This document shows positions 18,710-27,796 of a stretch of 64,000 nucleotides of DNA, in pieces; the stretch's first letter is position 1, and each line of letters opens with the position of its first letter. Made by a program: the position numbers and the translations under genes. The DNA is from Leifsonia sp. PS1209 (GTDB taxonomy: Bacteria > Actinomycetota > Actinomycetes > Actinomycetales > Microbacteriaceae): contig NZ_CP051154.1 in the NCBI RefSeq assembly GCF_012317045.1, forward strand, positions 2,604,001 through 2,668,000. The letters run 5' to 3'. The notes beneath the pieces are model-generated. The model did not search any database. It was not told where the DNA came from and saw only the letters and a list, made by a program, of their open reading frames with translations.

Positions 18710-20215
18710 CTACTTGGTCTGCGGGAATCCGAGGTTGATGCCGCCGTGGCTCGGGTCGAGCCAGCGGCTGGTGACGGCTTTCTCCCTGGTGAAGAAGTCG
18801 AAGCCGTGCACACCGTACGCTTTCGCGTCCCCGAACAGCGACTGCTTCCACCCGCCGAACGAGTAGTACGCCACCGGCACGGGGATGGGCACGTTGATCC
18901 CGATCATGCCGACCTGCACCTCGTTCTGGAACCGGCGCGCCGCTCCCCCGTCGTTGGTGAAGATCGCCGTGCCGTTTCCGAACGCCCCGGAGTTGATCAG
19001 CTCGACGCCCTCCTCGTAGCTGGCGACGCGCACCACCGACAGCACCGGGCCGAAGATCTCCTCGGTGTACACCCGGGAGGTGCGGCTCACCCGGTCGATC
19101 AGCGTCGGTCCCAGCCAGAACCCGTCCGCTGCGCCGTCGACCTCGATGCCGCGACCGTCGATGACCACGTCGGCGCCATCCGCGATGGCGACGTCGATGT
19201 ACGACGCGACCTTGTCGCGGTGCTCGCGCGTGATGAGCGGTCCCATGTCGCAGTTGCGGCGGCCGTCTCCCACGCGCAGGCCGGCCACGCGCTCCTTCAC
19301 CTTGGCGATGAGGTCGTCGGCGACGGGTTCGACGGCCACGACGACGCTGATCGCCATGCAGCGCTCGCCCGCCGACCCGAAACCGGCGTTGACCGCAGCG
19401 TCCGCGACTAGGTCGAGGTCCGCATCCGGGAGCACGAGCATGTGGTTCTTGGCGCCGCCGAGAGCCTGGACGCGCTTGCCGTTCCTGGCAGCGGTCTCGT
19501 AGATGTAGCGGGCGATCGGCGTGGACCCGACGAACGAGATGGCCTGCACCTCCGGATGTTCGAGCAGGCCGTCGACGGCGACCTTGTCGCCCTGCAGCAC
19601 CGTGAAGACGCCGTCCGGCAGTCCCGCCTCGGTGAACAGCTCGGCGAGCCAGACCGCGGCCGAAGGGTCCTTCTCGCTCGGCTTGAGCACCACCGCGTTG
19701 CCGGCCGCGATGGCCACCGGCAGGAACCAGAGAGGGACCATCGCCGGGAAGTTGAACGGGCTCACGATGCCGACGACGCCGAGCGGCTGCTTGAGCGAGT
19801 ACACGTCGACGCCGGTCGACACGTTCTCGGAGTGCTCGCCCTTGATCAGGTGCGGGAACCCGGTGGCGAGCTCGACCACCTCGAGGCCGCGGGTGATCTC
19901 GCCGAGCGCGTCGGAGACGACCTTGCCGTGCTCGCTGGTCACGATCTCCGCGAGGTCGCCCTTGCGGGCGTTCAGCAGCTCGCGGAACGCGAACATGACC
20001 TGCTGACGCCGCGCCATCGAGGTGTCGCGCCAGCCGGGGAACGCCGCGGCAGCGGAGTCGATCGCCGCGGCGACCTCCGCCTCGTCCGCCAGTCCGACGT
20101 GCGCGCTCGGCTGCCCGACCGCCGGATCGTAGACCGGCGCGAGCCGCCCGCTGGTACTGGGCGTGCGCCGCCCGCCGATGTAGTGCGGGATGACGGGAAG
20201 CTCGGTGTCTGACAT
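18710..20215 (-). CDS. iolA: CoA-acylating methylmalonate-semialdehyde dehydrogenase
   Basis: A 501-residue aldehyde dehydrogenase that converts malonate semialdehyde to acetyl-CoA, the last inositol-specific step. The family features are PFNFPAMVPLWFLPVAIAAGN near 155-175, the VGSTPIARYIYE NAD-binding turn, and the catalytic Cys in GSAGERCMAISV. The absence of the usual general-base Glu near LGGAKNH is typical of this CoA-acylating subclass. AAGGAG precedes the ATG at 20213-20215. It is transcribed with iolB eight bases downstream. Confidence 0.95.
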   Translation of the reverse strand: MSDTELPVIPHYIGGRRTPSTSGRLAPVYDPAVGQPSAHVGLADEAEVAAAIDSAAAAFPGWRDTSMARRQQVMFAFRELLNARKGDLAEIVTSEHGKVVSDALGEITRGLEVVELATGFPHLIKGEHSENVSTGVDVYSLKQPLGVVGIVSPFNFPAMVPLWFLPVAIAAGNAVVLKPSEKDPSAAVWLAELFTEAGLPDGVFTVLQGDKVAVDGLLEHPEVQAISFVGSTPIARYIYETAARNGKRVQALGGAKNHMLVLPDADLDLVADAAVNAGFGSAGERCMAISVVVAVEPVADDLIAKVKERVAGLRVGDGRRNCDMGPLITREHRDKVASYIDVAIADGADVVIDGRGIEVDGAADGFWLGPTLIDRVSRTSRVYTEEIFGPVLSVVRVASYEEGVELINSGAFGNGTAIFTNDGGAARRFQNEVQVGMIGINVPIPVPVAYYSFGGWKQSLFGDAKAYGVHGFDFFTREKAVTSRWLDPSHGGINLGFPQTK

Positions 20216-20328
20216 GGTGCTGATGCTCCTTCGCGGATGGTTCGTGGCCGGACGCTGTGCCGGGATGGTGCGGGGTGGTGCGTTGCTGCGGATGATGCTG
20301 ATGCTGCGGTGCGCGGGGGTGGTGACGG

Positions 20329-21231
20329 TCAGTGCACGATGGCGGCCGCCCGGTCGACGGCGGACGGCACGTCGCCGTCCTCCGGGTAGAGCAGGGTGCG
20401 GCCGACGACCAGCCCCTTCACGCCGGGCAGGTCGATGGCGCCCGCCCAGGCGTCGTGCGCCGATCCCGGCTTGGCTCCCGGCACGGGATCGCCGCCGAGC
20501 AGCAGCGTCGGCAGCGTCGTGGCCGACATCACCGCGGCCATGTCGTCGATCACCGGCAGCTTCAGCCAGCTGTATGCCGAGCTGGCCCCGAGACCGGATG
20601 CGATGGCCACCGACGTGATGACCGCATCCGTCGACAGGTCGTTGACGACCCGGCCTGCTTCCCACGCGCTCATGAACGGTTCGAGCATGATCGGCAGGCG
20701 CGCGGCCGCCGCGGCGGTGACGGCGTCGGCCGAGGCGGCCAGCGTTGCCGCCGTGGCGTCGTCGGCGAGGTTGATCCGCACCAGCAGCTTGGCGAAGTCG
20801 AGGCGGGCGGCGACCAGCGCATCCACGTCGTAGGCGGTGAAACGGTCGTCCATCTCGAAGCTGGCGCCGCGCAGCCCTCCGCGGTTCATCGAGCCGACCG
20901 CGATGCGGCCGTCGAGGAGTCCGAGGACGGCCAGGTCTTCGATGATGTCCGGGGTGCCGAGCACGCCGTCGACGCCCGGGCGCTCCAGGGCGGAGGCGAG
21001 GCGCTGCACCAGGTCGTAGCGGTCGGCCATCGCGCGCGGGTCGGAGCCGACGCCGAGCGCGCCGCGGGCCGGGTGGTCGGCGGCGACGATGAAGAGGCGC
21101 TCGTCGCCGGTGAGCAGGTCGCGGGTCTGGCGGCCGGCGAGCGCCTCCGCGATCTTCGCCGGCTCCGCCGCCCTGATCCTGCGCAGCCTGTCGAAGTCCG
21201 CAGCGCTGATCGGTCCGTCAACGGGTGCCAC
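20329..21231 (-). CDS. Cgl0158-type (beta/alpha)8 aldolase in iol operon
   Basis: A 300-residue TIM barrel of the Cgl0158 family (deoxyribose-phosphate aldolase-like). LFIVAADHPARGALG near the start, FAKLLVRINLADD with the putative Schiff-base Lys, and PIMLEPFM are visible. By position it replaces IolJ and would split 2-deoxy-5-keto-gluconate 6-phosphate into dihydroxyacetone phosphate and malonate semialdehyde; this is inference from gene order. GTG 21229-21231 overlaps iolC by 14 bp, with GGAGGGAG 7 bases upstream, so translation is coupled. A 113-bp spacer precedes iolA. Confidence 0.82.
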   Translation of the reverse strand: MAPVDGPISAADFDRLRRIRAAEPAKIAEALAGRQTRDLLTGDERLFIVAADHPARGALGVGSDPRAMADRYDLVQRLASALERPGVDGVLGTPDIIEDLAVLGLLDGRIAVGSMNRGGLRGASFEMDDRFTAYDVDALVAARLDFAKLLVRINLADDATAATLAASADAVTAAAAARLPIMLEPFMSAWEAGRVVNDLSTDAVITSVAIASGLGASSAYSWLKLPVIDDMAAVMSATTLPTLLLGGDPVPGAKPGSAHDAWAGAIDLPGVKGLVVGRTLLYPEDGDVPSAVDRAAAIVH

Positions 21232-22207
21232 GGGATGCTCCCTCCAGCAGGGCGTCGACCTCCGCGGTCGTCGGCATGGCCGTCGAGCACTCGCGGCGGC
21301 TGGCGACGATGGCGCCGGCGACGTTGGCGAACCGGATGACCTGTTCCAGCGGCCAGCCGGCCAGCAGCCCGTGGCAGAGCGCACCGCCGAAGCCGTCGCC
21401 CGCGCCGAGGCCGTTGACCACCTGCACGGGGAACGGCTCGACCTCGACGGTCTCCATCCTGGTCTTCGCGAGCACGCCGCGCGGGCCCTGCTTCACCACG
21501 GCGAGGTCGAGCCCGCGATCGAGCAGCGCGTCCGCAGCCAGCTGCGGGTCGGACTCGCCGACGGCGATCTCGCACTCCTCGCGGTTTCCCACGGCGACCG
21601 TCACCTTCTCAAGCGCCCTGGACACCTCCGCGGTGGCCTCGGCGGGCGACGACCAGAACATCGGCCGGTAGTCGAGGTCGAGGACGGTCAGCGGCGCGCG
21701 GCCCCGCGCATCCCACGCCGCGTGGTGGGATGAACGGCTCGGCTCCTTCGACAGGCCGGTGACGGTGGCCCAGAAGATGCGCGCATCCCGGATGGCGCCG
21801 AGGTCGAGCTCGGACGGCTCGATCACCAGGTCTGGCGCGATCGGCTCGCGGTAGAAGTAGAGCGGGAAGTCGTCCGGCGGGAAGATCTCGCAGAGCGTGA
21901 TCGGGGTGTTGAGGCCGGGCACCGTGGAGACGAAGCGGTTGTCGACGCCGAGCCTGGCGATCTCCGCGCTCACGTAGCGGCCGAGCGGGTCTTCTCCCGT
22001 GCGCGTGACGATGGCCGAGCGGCGTCCGTGCCGGGCGGCGGCGACCGTGACGTTCGTCGCGCTGCCGCCGAGGTACTTGCCGAAGGTGCTGACCTCTTCG
22101 AGGCCGACGCCGTCTTGCAGCGGATAGAGGTCGACGCCGACCCTGCCGATGGCGAGCACGTCGAAGGGCGGCTCTGCCGTGCCGACCGCGCTGTCTGTGG
22201 TGGTCAT
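21218..22207 (-). CDS. iolC: 5-dehydro-2-deoxygluconokinase (PfkB family)
   Basis: A 329-residue PfkB-type kinase that phosphorylates 2-deoxy-5-keto-gluconate. The N-terminal signature LGGSATNVTVAAARHG is present (here YLGGSATNVTVAAARHGRR), and the C-terminal signature VNGLGAGDGFGGALCHGLL carries the anion hole and catalytic Asp. It is the first gene of the operon, directly after the promoter that carries TGTCCTGACA. The Cgl0158-type aldolase start lies inside its 3' end. Confidence 0.93.
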   Translation of the reverse strand: MTTTDSAVGTAEPPFDVLAIGRVGVDLYPLQDGVGLEEVSTFGKYLGGSATNVTVAAARHGRRSAIVTRTGEDPLGRYVSAEIARLGVDNRFVSTVPGLNTPITLCEIFPPDDFPLYFYREPIAPDLVIEPSELDLGAIRDARIFWATVTGLSKEPSRSSHHAAWDARGRAPLTVLDLDYRPMFWSSPAEATAEVSRALEKVTVAVGNREECEIAVGESDPQLAADALLDRGLDLAVVKQGPRGVLAKTRMETVEVEPFPVQVVNGLGAGDGFGGALCHGLLAGWPLEQVIRFANVAGAIVASRRECSTAMPTTAEVDALLEGASRGTR

Positions 22208-22234
22208 CCCTCGGTGGCTGCCCTTCGCGTTTCA

Positions 22235-22244
22235 TGTCCTGACA
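22235..22244. promoter_or_regulatory. TGTCCTGACA operator at the iol operon promoter
   Basis: A perfect 10-mer 28 bp before iolC. On the minus strand TATGTC next to it can be the -10. A partial second half-site (GTGACATGGACA, 22247-22258) flanks it. Same box as at the regulator and transporter genes. Confidence 0.65.
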
Positions 22245-22322
22245 TAGTGACATGGACAGCCTATTCACGGCGTGCCCTGCGCGCAACCTCCCAGTGTCGG
22301 AGGCCCCTGTCACACTCGAAGC

Positions 22323-23687
22323 ATGGACCCCATCCTCTCCCTCCTCCTCGGACTCCTCGCCGGCCTGGTCATCGGCGCCGGCGTCGGCGGGTACGCCGTC
22401 GCCACGCTTCTGCGCCGCCGCGCAGAGGCTGTCGCGCCCTCCGCGCCGGTGGAAGACCCTGCGGTCGTCGCCGCACGGCACGCGGCAGAGCTTGCGGAGC
22501 TGCGGGCGGCGGAGGCGGCTGTCCAGGCGGAGATCCGGCAGGATCTCGCGGCCACTCAGGCCACGGCGGACTCGCTGCGCGAACAGGTCATCTCGCACCA
22601 GCTGCAGTACCGCGAGCTGGTCGAGCGGCACCGGGTCGAGGCGCAGGCGCAGACCGAGCGGGAGCGCGCGGAGAGCAAGGTCCTGCAGGCGCTCGCGCCG
22701 GTGCGCGAAAGCCTGAGCGACATGCAGAAGAAGGTCGCCGAGCTCGAATCGCAGCGCAACCAGCAGCACGGCGAACTCGCGCAGCAGCTCAAGTCGGCCA
22801 CCGAGTCGGAGGAGCGCCTGCGCAGCACGGCGGAGTCGCTGGCGTCCGCGCTCCGCTCCAACAGCACGCGCGGCGTCTGGGGAGAGACCCAGCTGCGCAG
22901 CGTTGTCGAAGCGGCAGGGCTCATCGAGCGCGTGGACTTCAGCGTGCAGTCGAGCATCCAGTCGGAGTCGGGCGCAGGCCGTCCGGACATGATCGTGCAC
23001 CTGCCCGGCGGCAAGTCCATCGCGCTCGACGCCAAGGTGCCGTTCAACGCCTACCTGGAGGCCAGCCAGATCCCGGCGACCGCCACCGGCGCAGACGGCG
23101 CACAGCGGGATGCGCTGCTCAAGCAGCACGTCAAGGCCGTCCGCGACCACATCACGGCCCTCGGCAACAAGGCGTACTGGACGGGCCTGGACTCCTCCCC
23201 CGAGCTGGTGATCGCGTTCATCCCGAGCGAGTCTCTGGTGTCGTCGGCGATGGAGGCCGACCCCTCGATCATGGAGTTCGCGTTCAGCAAGCGCGTCGCC
23301 CTCGCCTCGCCGGTCACGCTCTGGTCGGTGCTGAAGACGGTGGCGTTCAGCTGGCAGCAGGATGTTCTCACCCAGGAGGCGAAGCAGCTCTTCGACCTGA
23401 GCCGCACGCTCTACACGCGCCTGTCCACCACGGCGACGCACATCGAGAAGCTCGGCCGCTCGCTCGAACGCACGGTCAAGGACTACAACGGCTTCGTCGG
23501 CTCGTTCGAACGCCAGGTGTTCCCGGCCGCCCGCAAGCTGAACGCCCTGGACGAGTCCAAGATGATCGGCGTCCTCGAGGGCATCGAGGAGTCGCCCCGC
23601 GAGCTCACCGCCTTCGAGCTCGTCGCCGAACTCGGCGACGACGCCGACTCCGACGCCCCGGCCCTCCCCGAGCGCCGCTCCGCCTGA
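22323..23687 (+). CDS. rmuC: DNA recombination protein RmuC
   Basis: A 454-residue RmuC homologue. An N-terminal membrane anchor (residues 3-27) is followed by a long coiled coil (about 45-180, Ala/Glu/Gln-rich) and an endonuclease-fold core with the conserved GVWGETQLRSVVEAAGL and SIALDAKVPFNAYLEA segments. RmuC limits inversions between short inverted repeats. ATG 22323 is chosen because the upstream extension lacks family sequence and overlaps the iol promoter. Stops converge with glpX, 9 bp apart. Confidence 0.95.
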   Translation: MDPILSLLLGLLAGLVIGAGVGGYAVATLLRRRAEAVAPSAPVEDPAVVAARHAAELAELRAAEAAVQAEIRQDLAATQATADSLREQVISHQLQYRELVERHRVEAQAQTERERAESKVLQALAPVRESLSDMQKKVAELESQRNQQHGELAQQLKSATESEERLRSTAESLASALRSNSTRGVWGETQLRSVVEAAGLIERVDFSVQSSIQSESGAGRPDMIVHLPGGKSIALDAKVPFNAYLEASQIPATATGADGAQRDALLKQHVKAVRDHITALGNKAYWTGLDSSPELVIAFIPSESLVSSAMEADPSIMEFAFSKRVALASPVTLWSVLKTVAFSWQQDVLTQEAKQLFDLSRTLYTRLSTTATHIEKLGRSLERTVKDYNGFVGSFERQVFPAARKLNALDESKMIGVLEGIEESPRELTAFELVAELGDDADSDAPALPERRSA

Positions 23688-23696
23688 CCCGTCCGG

Positions 23697-24698
23697 CTAC
23701 AGCTGGTCGGCCTCGAGCCACTTGGCGGCGAGGTGGTCGGCGATCACGCGGCGGATCGTGCCCGACTTCGAGCGCAGCACGATGGACTCGGTCCGGATGA
23801 TGGGGCCCTTGCGGCGGACGCCCTCCACGAGGCCGCCGTCGGTGACGCCGGTCGCGACGAAGAACGTGTTGTCGCCCTTCACCAGGTCGTCCGCGCCGTA
23901 GATGCGGTCCATGTCGAGCCCGGCCGCGATGCCGCCCGCGCGCTCCGCGTCGTCCTTCGGAGCGAGCCTGCCCTGCATGAAGCCGCCGAGCGCCTTGATC
24001 GCGCAGGCGGTGGTGATGCCCTCCGGGCTGCCGCCGATGCCGACGCACATGTCGATGCGCGACTCGTAGCGGGCAGCATTGATGCCGCCGGCGACGTCGC
24101 CGTCGAGCATCAGCCTGGTTCCGGCGCCCGCCGCGCGGATCTCCTCGATCAGTCCCTCGTGACGCGGACGGTCGAGCACCGCGACGCGCACCTCACCGAC
24201 CGGCTTGCCCTTCGCCTTCGCCAGCTCCCGGATGTTGTCCCCGATCGACTGCGACAGGTCGACGACGCCGAAGCCCTCCGGCCCCGTGACGATCTTGTCC
24301 ATGTAGAAGACACTCGACGCATCCAGCATCGATCCCCGGTCGGAGACCGCGATCACCGAGAGCGCGTTCTGGCGTCCGGCGGCGGTCAGCGACGTGCCGT
24401 CGATCGGGTCGACCGCGATGTCCACCGCCGGTCCCCGGCCGTTGCCGACATGCTCCCCGTTGAACAGCATCGGCGCGTTGTCCTTCTCGCCCTCGCCGAT
24501 CACGATGAGCCCGTCGAAGTTGACCGTTCCGAGGAACTTGCGCATCGCATCCACTGCCGCGCCGTCCGCCGCGTTCTTGTCACCCCGGCCGATGAAAGGG
24601 GTGGCCCGGATGGCCGCAGCCTCCGTCGCTCTGACGAGCTCCATAGCCAGGTTCCTGTCTGGATGCAGGTAGAGGGATGCGGTGTCAGTGCTGATCAT
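23697..24698 (-). CDS. glpX: class II fructose-1,6-bisphosphatase
   Basis: A 333-residue GlpX-type phosphatase of gluconeogenesis. The metal and substrate motif is DPIDGTSLTAAGRQNA (conserved DPIDGT), with IGEGEKDNAPMLFNGE upstream and GIGGSPEGITTACAIKALGG in the second half. Actinobacteria rely on this class. GGGAGGA lies upstream of ATG 24696-24698. It is divergent from the aldolase gene fba, which acts next to it in the pathway. Confidence 0.96.
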   Translation of the reverse strand: MISTDTASLYLHPDRNLAMELVRATEAAAIRATPFIGRGDKNAADGAAVDAMRKFLGTVNFDGLIVIGEGEKDNAPMLFNGEHVGNGRGPAVDIAVDPIDGTSLTAAGRQNALSVIAVSDRGSMLDASSVFYMDKIVTGPEGFGVVDLSQSIGDNIRELAKAKGKPVGEVRVAVLDRPRHEGLIEEIRAAGAGTRLMLDGDVAGGINAARYESRIDMCVGIGGSPEGITTACAIKALGGFMQGRLAPKDDAERAGGIAAGLDMDRIYGADDLVKGDNTFFVATGVTDGGLVEGVRRKGPIIRTESIVLRSKSGTIRRVIADHLAAKWLEADQL

Positions 24699-24907
24699 GA
24701 TGGGTCCTCCCGGACGGATTCGGTGCGTCGGCGTCGACGCTGCTTATCGGCGTTGCCAGTGTATCGGCGCGGCATCGCGGGGCCACGGAAAGCGCACGAA
24801 CGTTCACCCGGGATGCGCGCCAACTGCGCTCCGAGCACCGGCCGGGGCCGCTCCCGGCGGCTCGGTATGATGAGACTCGTTCGACACTTCGACTTCAAGG
24901 AGCTGTA

Positions 24908-25936
24908 ATGCCCATCGCCACGCCGGACCAATATGCAGAAATGCTCGACAAGGCGAAGGCCGGTGGATTCGCGTATCCCGCGTTCAACGTGTCGTCGTCG
25001 CAGACGATCAACTCCGTCCTCCAGGGCCTGACGGAGGCCGGCAGCGACGGCATCATCCAGGTGACCACCGGAGGCGCCGACTACTTCGCCGGCCAGACGG
25101 TCAAGAACCGCGCAGCGGGCGCCATCGCGTTCGCCAAGTTCGCCACCGAGGTCGCGAAGAACTACCCGATCACCGTCGCGCTGCACACCGACCACTGCCC
25201 GAAGGACGCGCTCGACAGCTTCGTGCTGCCGCTCATCGCCGCCTCCGAAGAGGAGGTCCGCGCCGGACGCAACCCGATCTTCCAGTCCCACATGTGGGAC
25301 GGCTCGGCCGTCCCGCTGGCCGAGAACCTCGAGATCGCGCAGGACATGATCAAGCGCACCAAGGCCATCAACGCCATCCTCGAGGTCGAGATCGGCGTCG
25401 TCGGCGGCGAAGAGGACGGCGTGCAGCACGAGGGCTCCAACGAGGCGCTCTACACGACCCTCGCCGACGTCGAGAAGGCCGTCGAGGCCCTCGGCCTGGG
25501 CGAGAACGGCCGATACATGGCCGCCCTCACCTTCGGCAACGTGCACGGCGTGTACAAGCCGGGCAACGTCAAGCTGCGCCCCGAGCTGCTGAAGACCATC
25601 CAGGACGGCCTCGCGGCCAAGTACGGTCACGGCCCGAAGCCGCTCGACTTGGTCTTCCACGGCGGTTCCGGCTCGACCGACGCCGAGATCGCCGAGGCGG
25701 TCGCCAACGGCGTCATCAAGATGAACATCGACACGGACACGCAGTACGCGTTCACCCGTTCGATCGCCGACTACATGTTCAAGAATTACGACGGCGTCCT
25801 GAAGGTCGACGGCGAGGTCGGCAACAAGAAGCTGTACGACCCGCGCGCGTGGGGCAAGGTCGCCGAGACGGCGATGGCTGCTCGCGTGATCGAGGCGACC
25901 CAGCAGCTCGGCTCCGCCGGACACTCCGGCAAGTAG
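24908..25936 (+). CDS. fba: class II fructose-bisphosphate aldolase
   Basis: A 342-residue zinc aldolase. ALHTDHCPKDALDSF contains the Zn-binding His/Asp set, ILEVEIGVVGGEEDGV is the second class II signature, and DLVFHGGSGSTDAEI and KMNIDTDTQYAF complete the site. AAGGAG sits 5 bases before the ATG. It pairs with divergent glpX at a glycolysis/gluconeogenesis node. A GC-rich hairpin follows the stop. Confidence 0.97.
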   Translation: MPIATPDQYAEMLDKAKAGGFAYPAFNVSSSQTINSVLQGLTEAGSDGIIQVTTGGADYFAGQTVKNRAAGAIAFAKFATEVAKNYPITVALHTDHCPKDALDSFVLPLIAASEEEVRAGRNPIFQSHMWDGSAVPLAENLEIAQDMIKRTKAINAILEVEIGVVGGEEDGVQHEGSNEALYTTLADVEKAVEALGLGENGRYMAALTFGNVHGVYKPGNVKLRPELLKTIQDGLAAKYGHGPKPLDLVFHGGSGSTDAEIAEAVANGVIKMNIDTDTQYAFTRSIADYMFKNYDGVLKVDGEVGNKKLYDPRAWGKVAETAMAARVIEATQQLGSAGHSGK

Positions 25937-25943
25937 TCCACCG

Positions 25944-25973
25944 CGGCGGCCGGGGCTCGCGCTCCGGCCGCCG
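25944..25973 (+). terminator. hairpin after fba
   Basis: CGGCGGCCGG (25944-25953) pairs perfectly with CCGGCCGCCG (25964-25973) around a 10-nt loop, 8 bp after the fba stop. There is no U tract, which is common in this GC-rich group. Confidence 0.6.
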
Positions 25974-25999
25974 TGTCATATCCAGGGAGGGCGGCCGGC

Positions 26000-26731
26000 A
26001 TGGCCGACGACGAACAGAGACCGGACGAGCGACCGCGCCCCAAATACGGCGAGCTCGCCCCCGAGGGCTGGGTGTGGCATCCGCCGGCGGATGCGAACCG
26101 GCTGGACACGACGCATCCCACCGCCGAACCCGACCGCTACGGGGAGCACGGCGACGCCGGGCAGCGCACAGCGGCCGGTCCGGACCAGCGCGCCCCGCAC
26201 GCCGACAGCCCGTGGTTCGGGCCGCAGAATCCGCAGAACCCGCAAAACCAGCAGCACTCGCAGGGTCAGCACCCGCAGAACCTCTACCCGCACCCTCAGC
26301 ACCCGCAGAACGGCCAGAGCCCCCAGCTGCGCTCCGACGCGCCGCGCTGGAACATGACGGTCACCGTGGTGCTCATCGTCTTCGGCTTCTTCGGGGCGAC
26401 GAACTCCATCGGCGGCCTGTTGTCCCTTCCCACCGCGATGCAGCTCATGCACACCAACGAGAACCTCGGCGATTACACCCCCGCAGGCTCCGTGCAGGGC
26501 ACCCTGATCGCCGGAGCCATCACCGTCGGCCTGATCTGGGCCATCTCCACCGGCCTGTCGGTCTGGCTCCTCGTCAAGCGCAGGATGGCGTTCTACATCC
26601 CGCTGATCGCCGGCGTCGTCGCCCTGATCGCGCTGCTCGGCTTCATGTCGGCCGTGCTGCTCACCGACCCGGTGCTGATCGACTTCTACAGCGGGCTCAC
26701 GCCGACGCCGTCCGGAACGCCGACCCCCTGA
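26000..26731 (+). CDS. DUF6264-type membrane protein
   Basis: A 243-residue protein. The N-terminus PKYGELAPEGWVWHPP is a hallmark of a Microbacteriaceae family I recall as DUF6264. A long Gln/Asn/Pro/His linker (residues ~75-115, with repeated NPQNPQN and HPQN) leads to four predicted helices (about 120-230). The role is unknown. ATG 26000 is chosen because AGGGAGGG lies about 9 bases upstream; a start 27 bases earlier lacks one. It is followed by a strong bidirectional terminator. Confidence 0.8.
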   Translation: MADDEQRPDERPRPKYGELAPEGWVWHPPADANRLDTTHPTAEPDRYGEHGDAGQRTAAGPDQRAPHADSPWFGPQNPQNPQNQQHSQGQHPQNLYPHPQHPQNGQSPQLRSDAPRWNMTVTVVLIVFGFFGATNSIGGLLSLPTAMQLMHTNENLGDYTPAGSVQGTLIAGAITVGLIWAISTGLSVWLLVKRRMAFYIPLIAGVVALIALLGFMSAVLLTDPVLIDFYSGLTPTPSGTPTP

Positions 26732-26768
26732 CGTCCGCGCCACGACCCGCGCTCCTGACCCGGACGAC

Positions 26769-26801
26769 GAACGGCCCGGCGCATCCCGCGCCGGGCCGTT
26801 C
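26769..26801. terminator. bidirectional terminator
   Basis: A perfect 14-bp stem, GAACGGCCCGGCGC (26769-26782) with its complement (26788-26801) and an ATCCC loop, lies between two convergent genes. Confidence 0.85.
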
Positions 26802-26831
26802 TCCGTCTCCGGATGCCGTCTCCGGATGCTG

Positions 26832-27701
26832 TTACGCGGCAGCCTGGTCGCGCGCGGCGCGCAGGGTGTCGGCGATCGGCGTCGTCGGGCGTCCGATCAG
26901 GTCGCTGACCGTCGTCGTCGCGTCGGCGAGGGCGCCGTCGCGGATGTTGCCGTCGAGCGCGACCACGAACCCGGCCGTGCCGTCGTCCAGGCCGGCACCG
27001 GTCAGGATGCTCGTGTGCTCCTCCGGGCTCACCGCGCGGTAGACCACGGGCCGTCCGACGATCTCGGACACCGCCTCGGCCAGCTCGGCGAACGACCACG
27101 CCTCGTCGCCCGAGAGCTCGTAGACGGCGCCTTCGTGGCCGGGCGTGCTGAGCACGACGGCCGCGGCGTCCGCGTAGTCTGCACGGCTGGCGCTGGCCAC
27201 CCGGCCGTCGCCGGCGCTGGACACGATCTCGCCCGTCGCCTCCGCGGTGTCGAGCTGGCCGACGTAGTTCTCGGAGTACCAGTTGTTGCGCAGGATGGTC
27301 ACCGGCAGCCCGGACTCGGCGAGCAGCTTCTCGGTGGCCGTGTGCTCCGGCGCGAGGACGAGGTCGGTGTCGTCGGCGTGCGGCGCGCTGGTGTAGACGA
27401 TGCGTCCCACACCGGCTGCGACGGCCGCGTCGATGGCGTTGGCGTGCTGCTGCACGCGCTGGCCGACCTCGCTGCCGGAGACGAGGAGGAGGGCGTCGGC
27501 GCCGGAGAAGGCGGAAGCGAGCGTGTCCGGCTTCTCGAAGTCGATGGTCGCGGTCTGCACGCCCAGGTCGGCGAGCGGGGCCAGCCGCTCGGCGGAGCGT
27601 CCCAGCGCGCGGATGTCGGTGGCGGGGACCCCGCGCTCGAGGAGGGATTCGACGACGAGGCGTCCGAGATGGCCGGTGGCACCGGTGACGACGATGGTCA
27701 T
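26832..27701 (-). CDS. NAD(P)H-binding quinone oxidoreductase-like SDR (QorB type)
   Basis: A 289-residue atypical short-chain dehydrogenase of the NmrA/QOR2 group. GATGHLGR at residues 7-14 binds NAD(P). YTSAPHAD and the ILRNNWYSENY segment are typical of the QorB subgroup, which reduces quinones or senses redox state. It is divergent from an HxlR regulator with a short shared region, the usual QorB/QorR arrangement, so control by that regulator is likely. Confidence 0.88.
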   Translation of the reverse strand: MTIVVTGATGHLGRLVVESLLERGVPATDIRALGRSAERLAPLADLGVQTATIDFEKPDTLASAFSGADALLLVSGSEVGQRVQQHANAIDAAVAAGVGRIVYTSAPHADDTDLVLAPEHTATEKLLAESGLPVTILRNNWYSENYVGQLDTAEATGEIVSSAGDGRVASASRADYADAAAVVLSTPGHEGAVYELSGDEAWSFAELAEAVSEIVGRPVVYRAVSPEEHTSILTGAGLDDGTAGFVVALDGNIRDGALADATTTVSDLIGRPTTPIADTLRAARDQAAA

Positions 27702-27770
27702 GGGGAAGTTTCCTTTCGGTCGGTCATCTCAGCCAACCACGGCCGCATCCTGATACTTCCCGATGGAGGG

Positions 27771-27786
27771 TACCCACTTTTTGGTA
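27771..27786. promoter_or_regulatory. candidate HxlR operator
   Basis: TACCCA-CTTT-TTGGTA is an imperfect inverted repeat in the 95-bp divergent region, 10 bp before the HxlR start. TAAGTT (27785-27790) could be the -10 of a leaderless HxlR message. Related TACT/GTAA words lie on both sides (GATACTTCC, GTAAGTTAC). Confidence 0.4.
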
Positions 27787-27796
27787 AGTTACTGAC

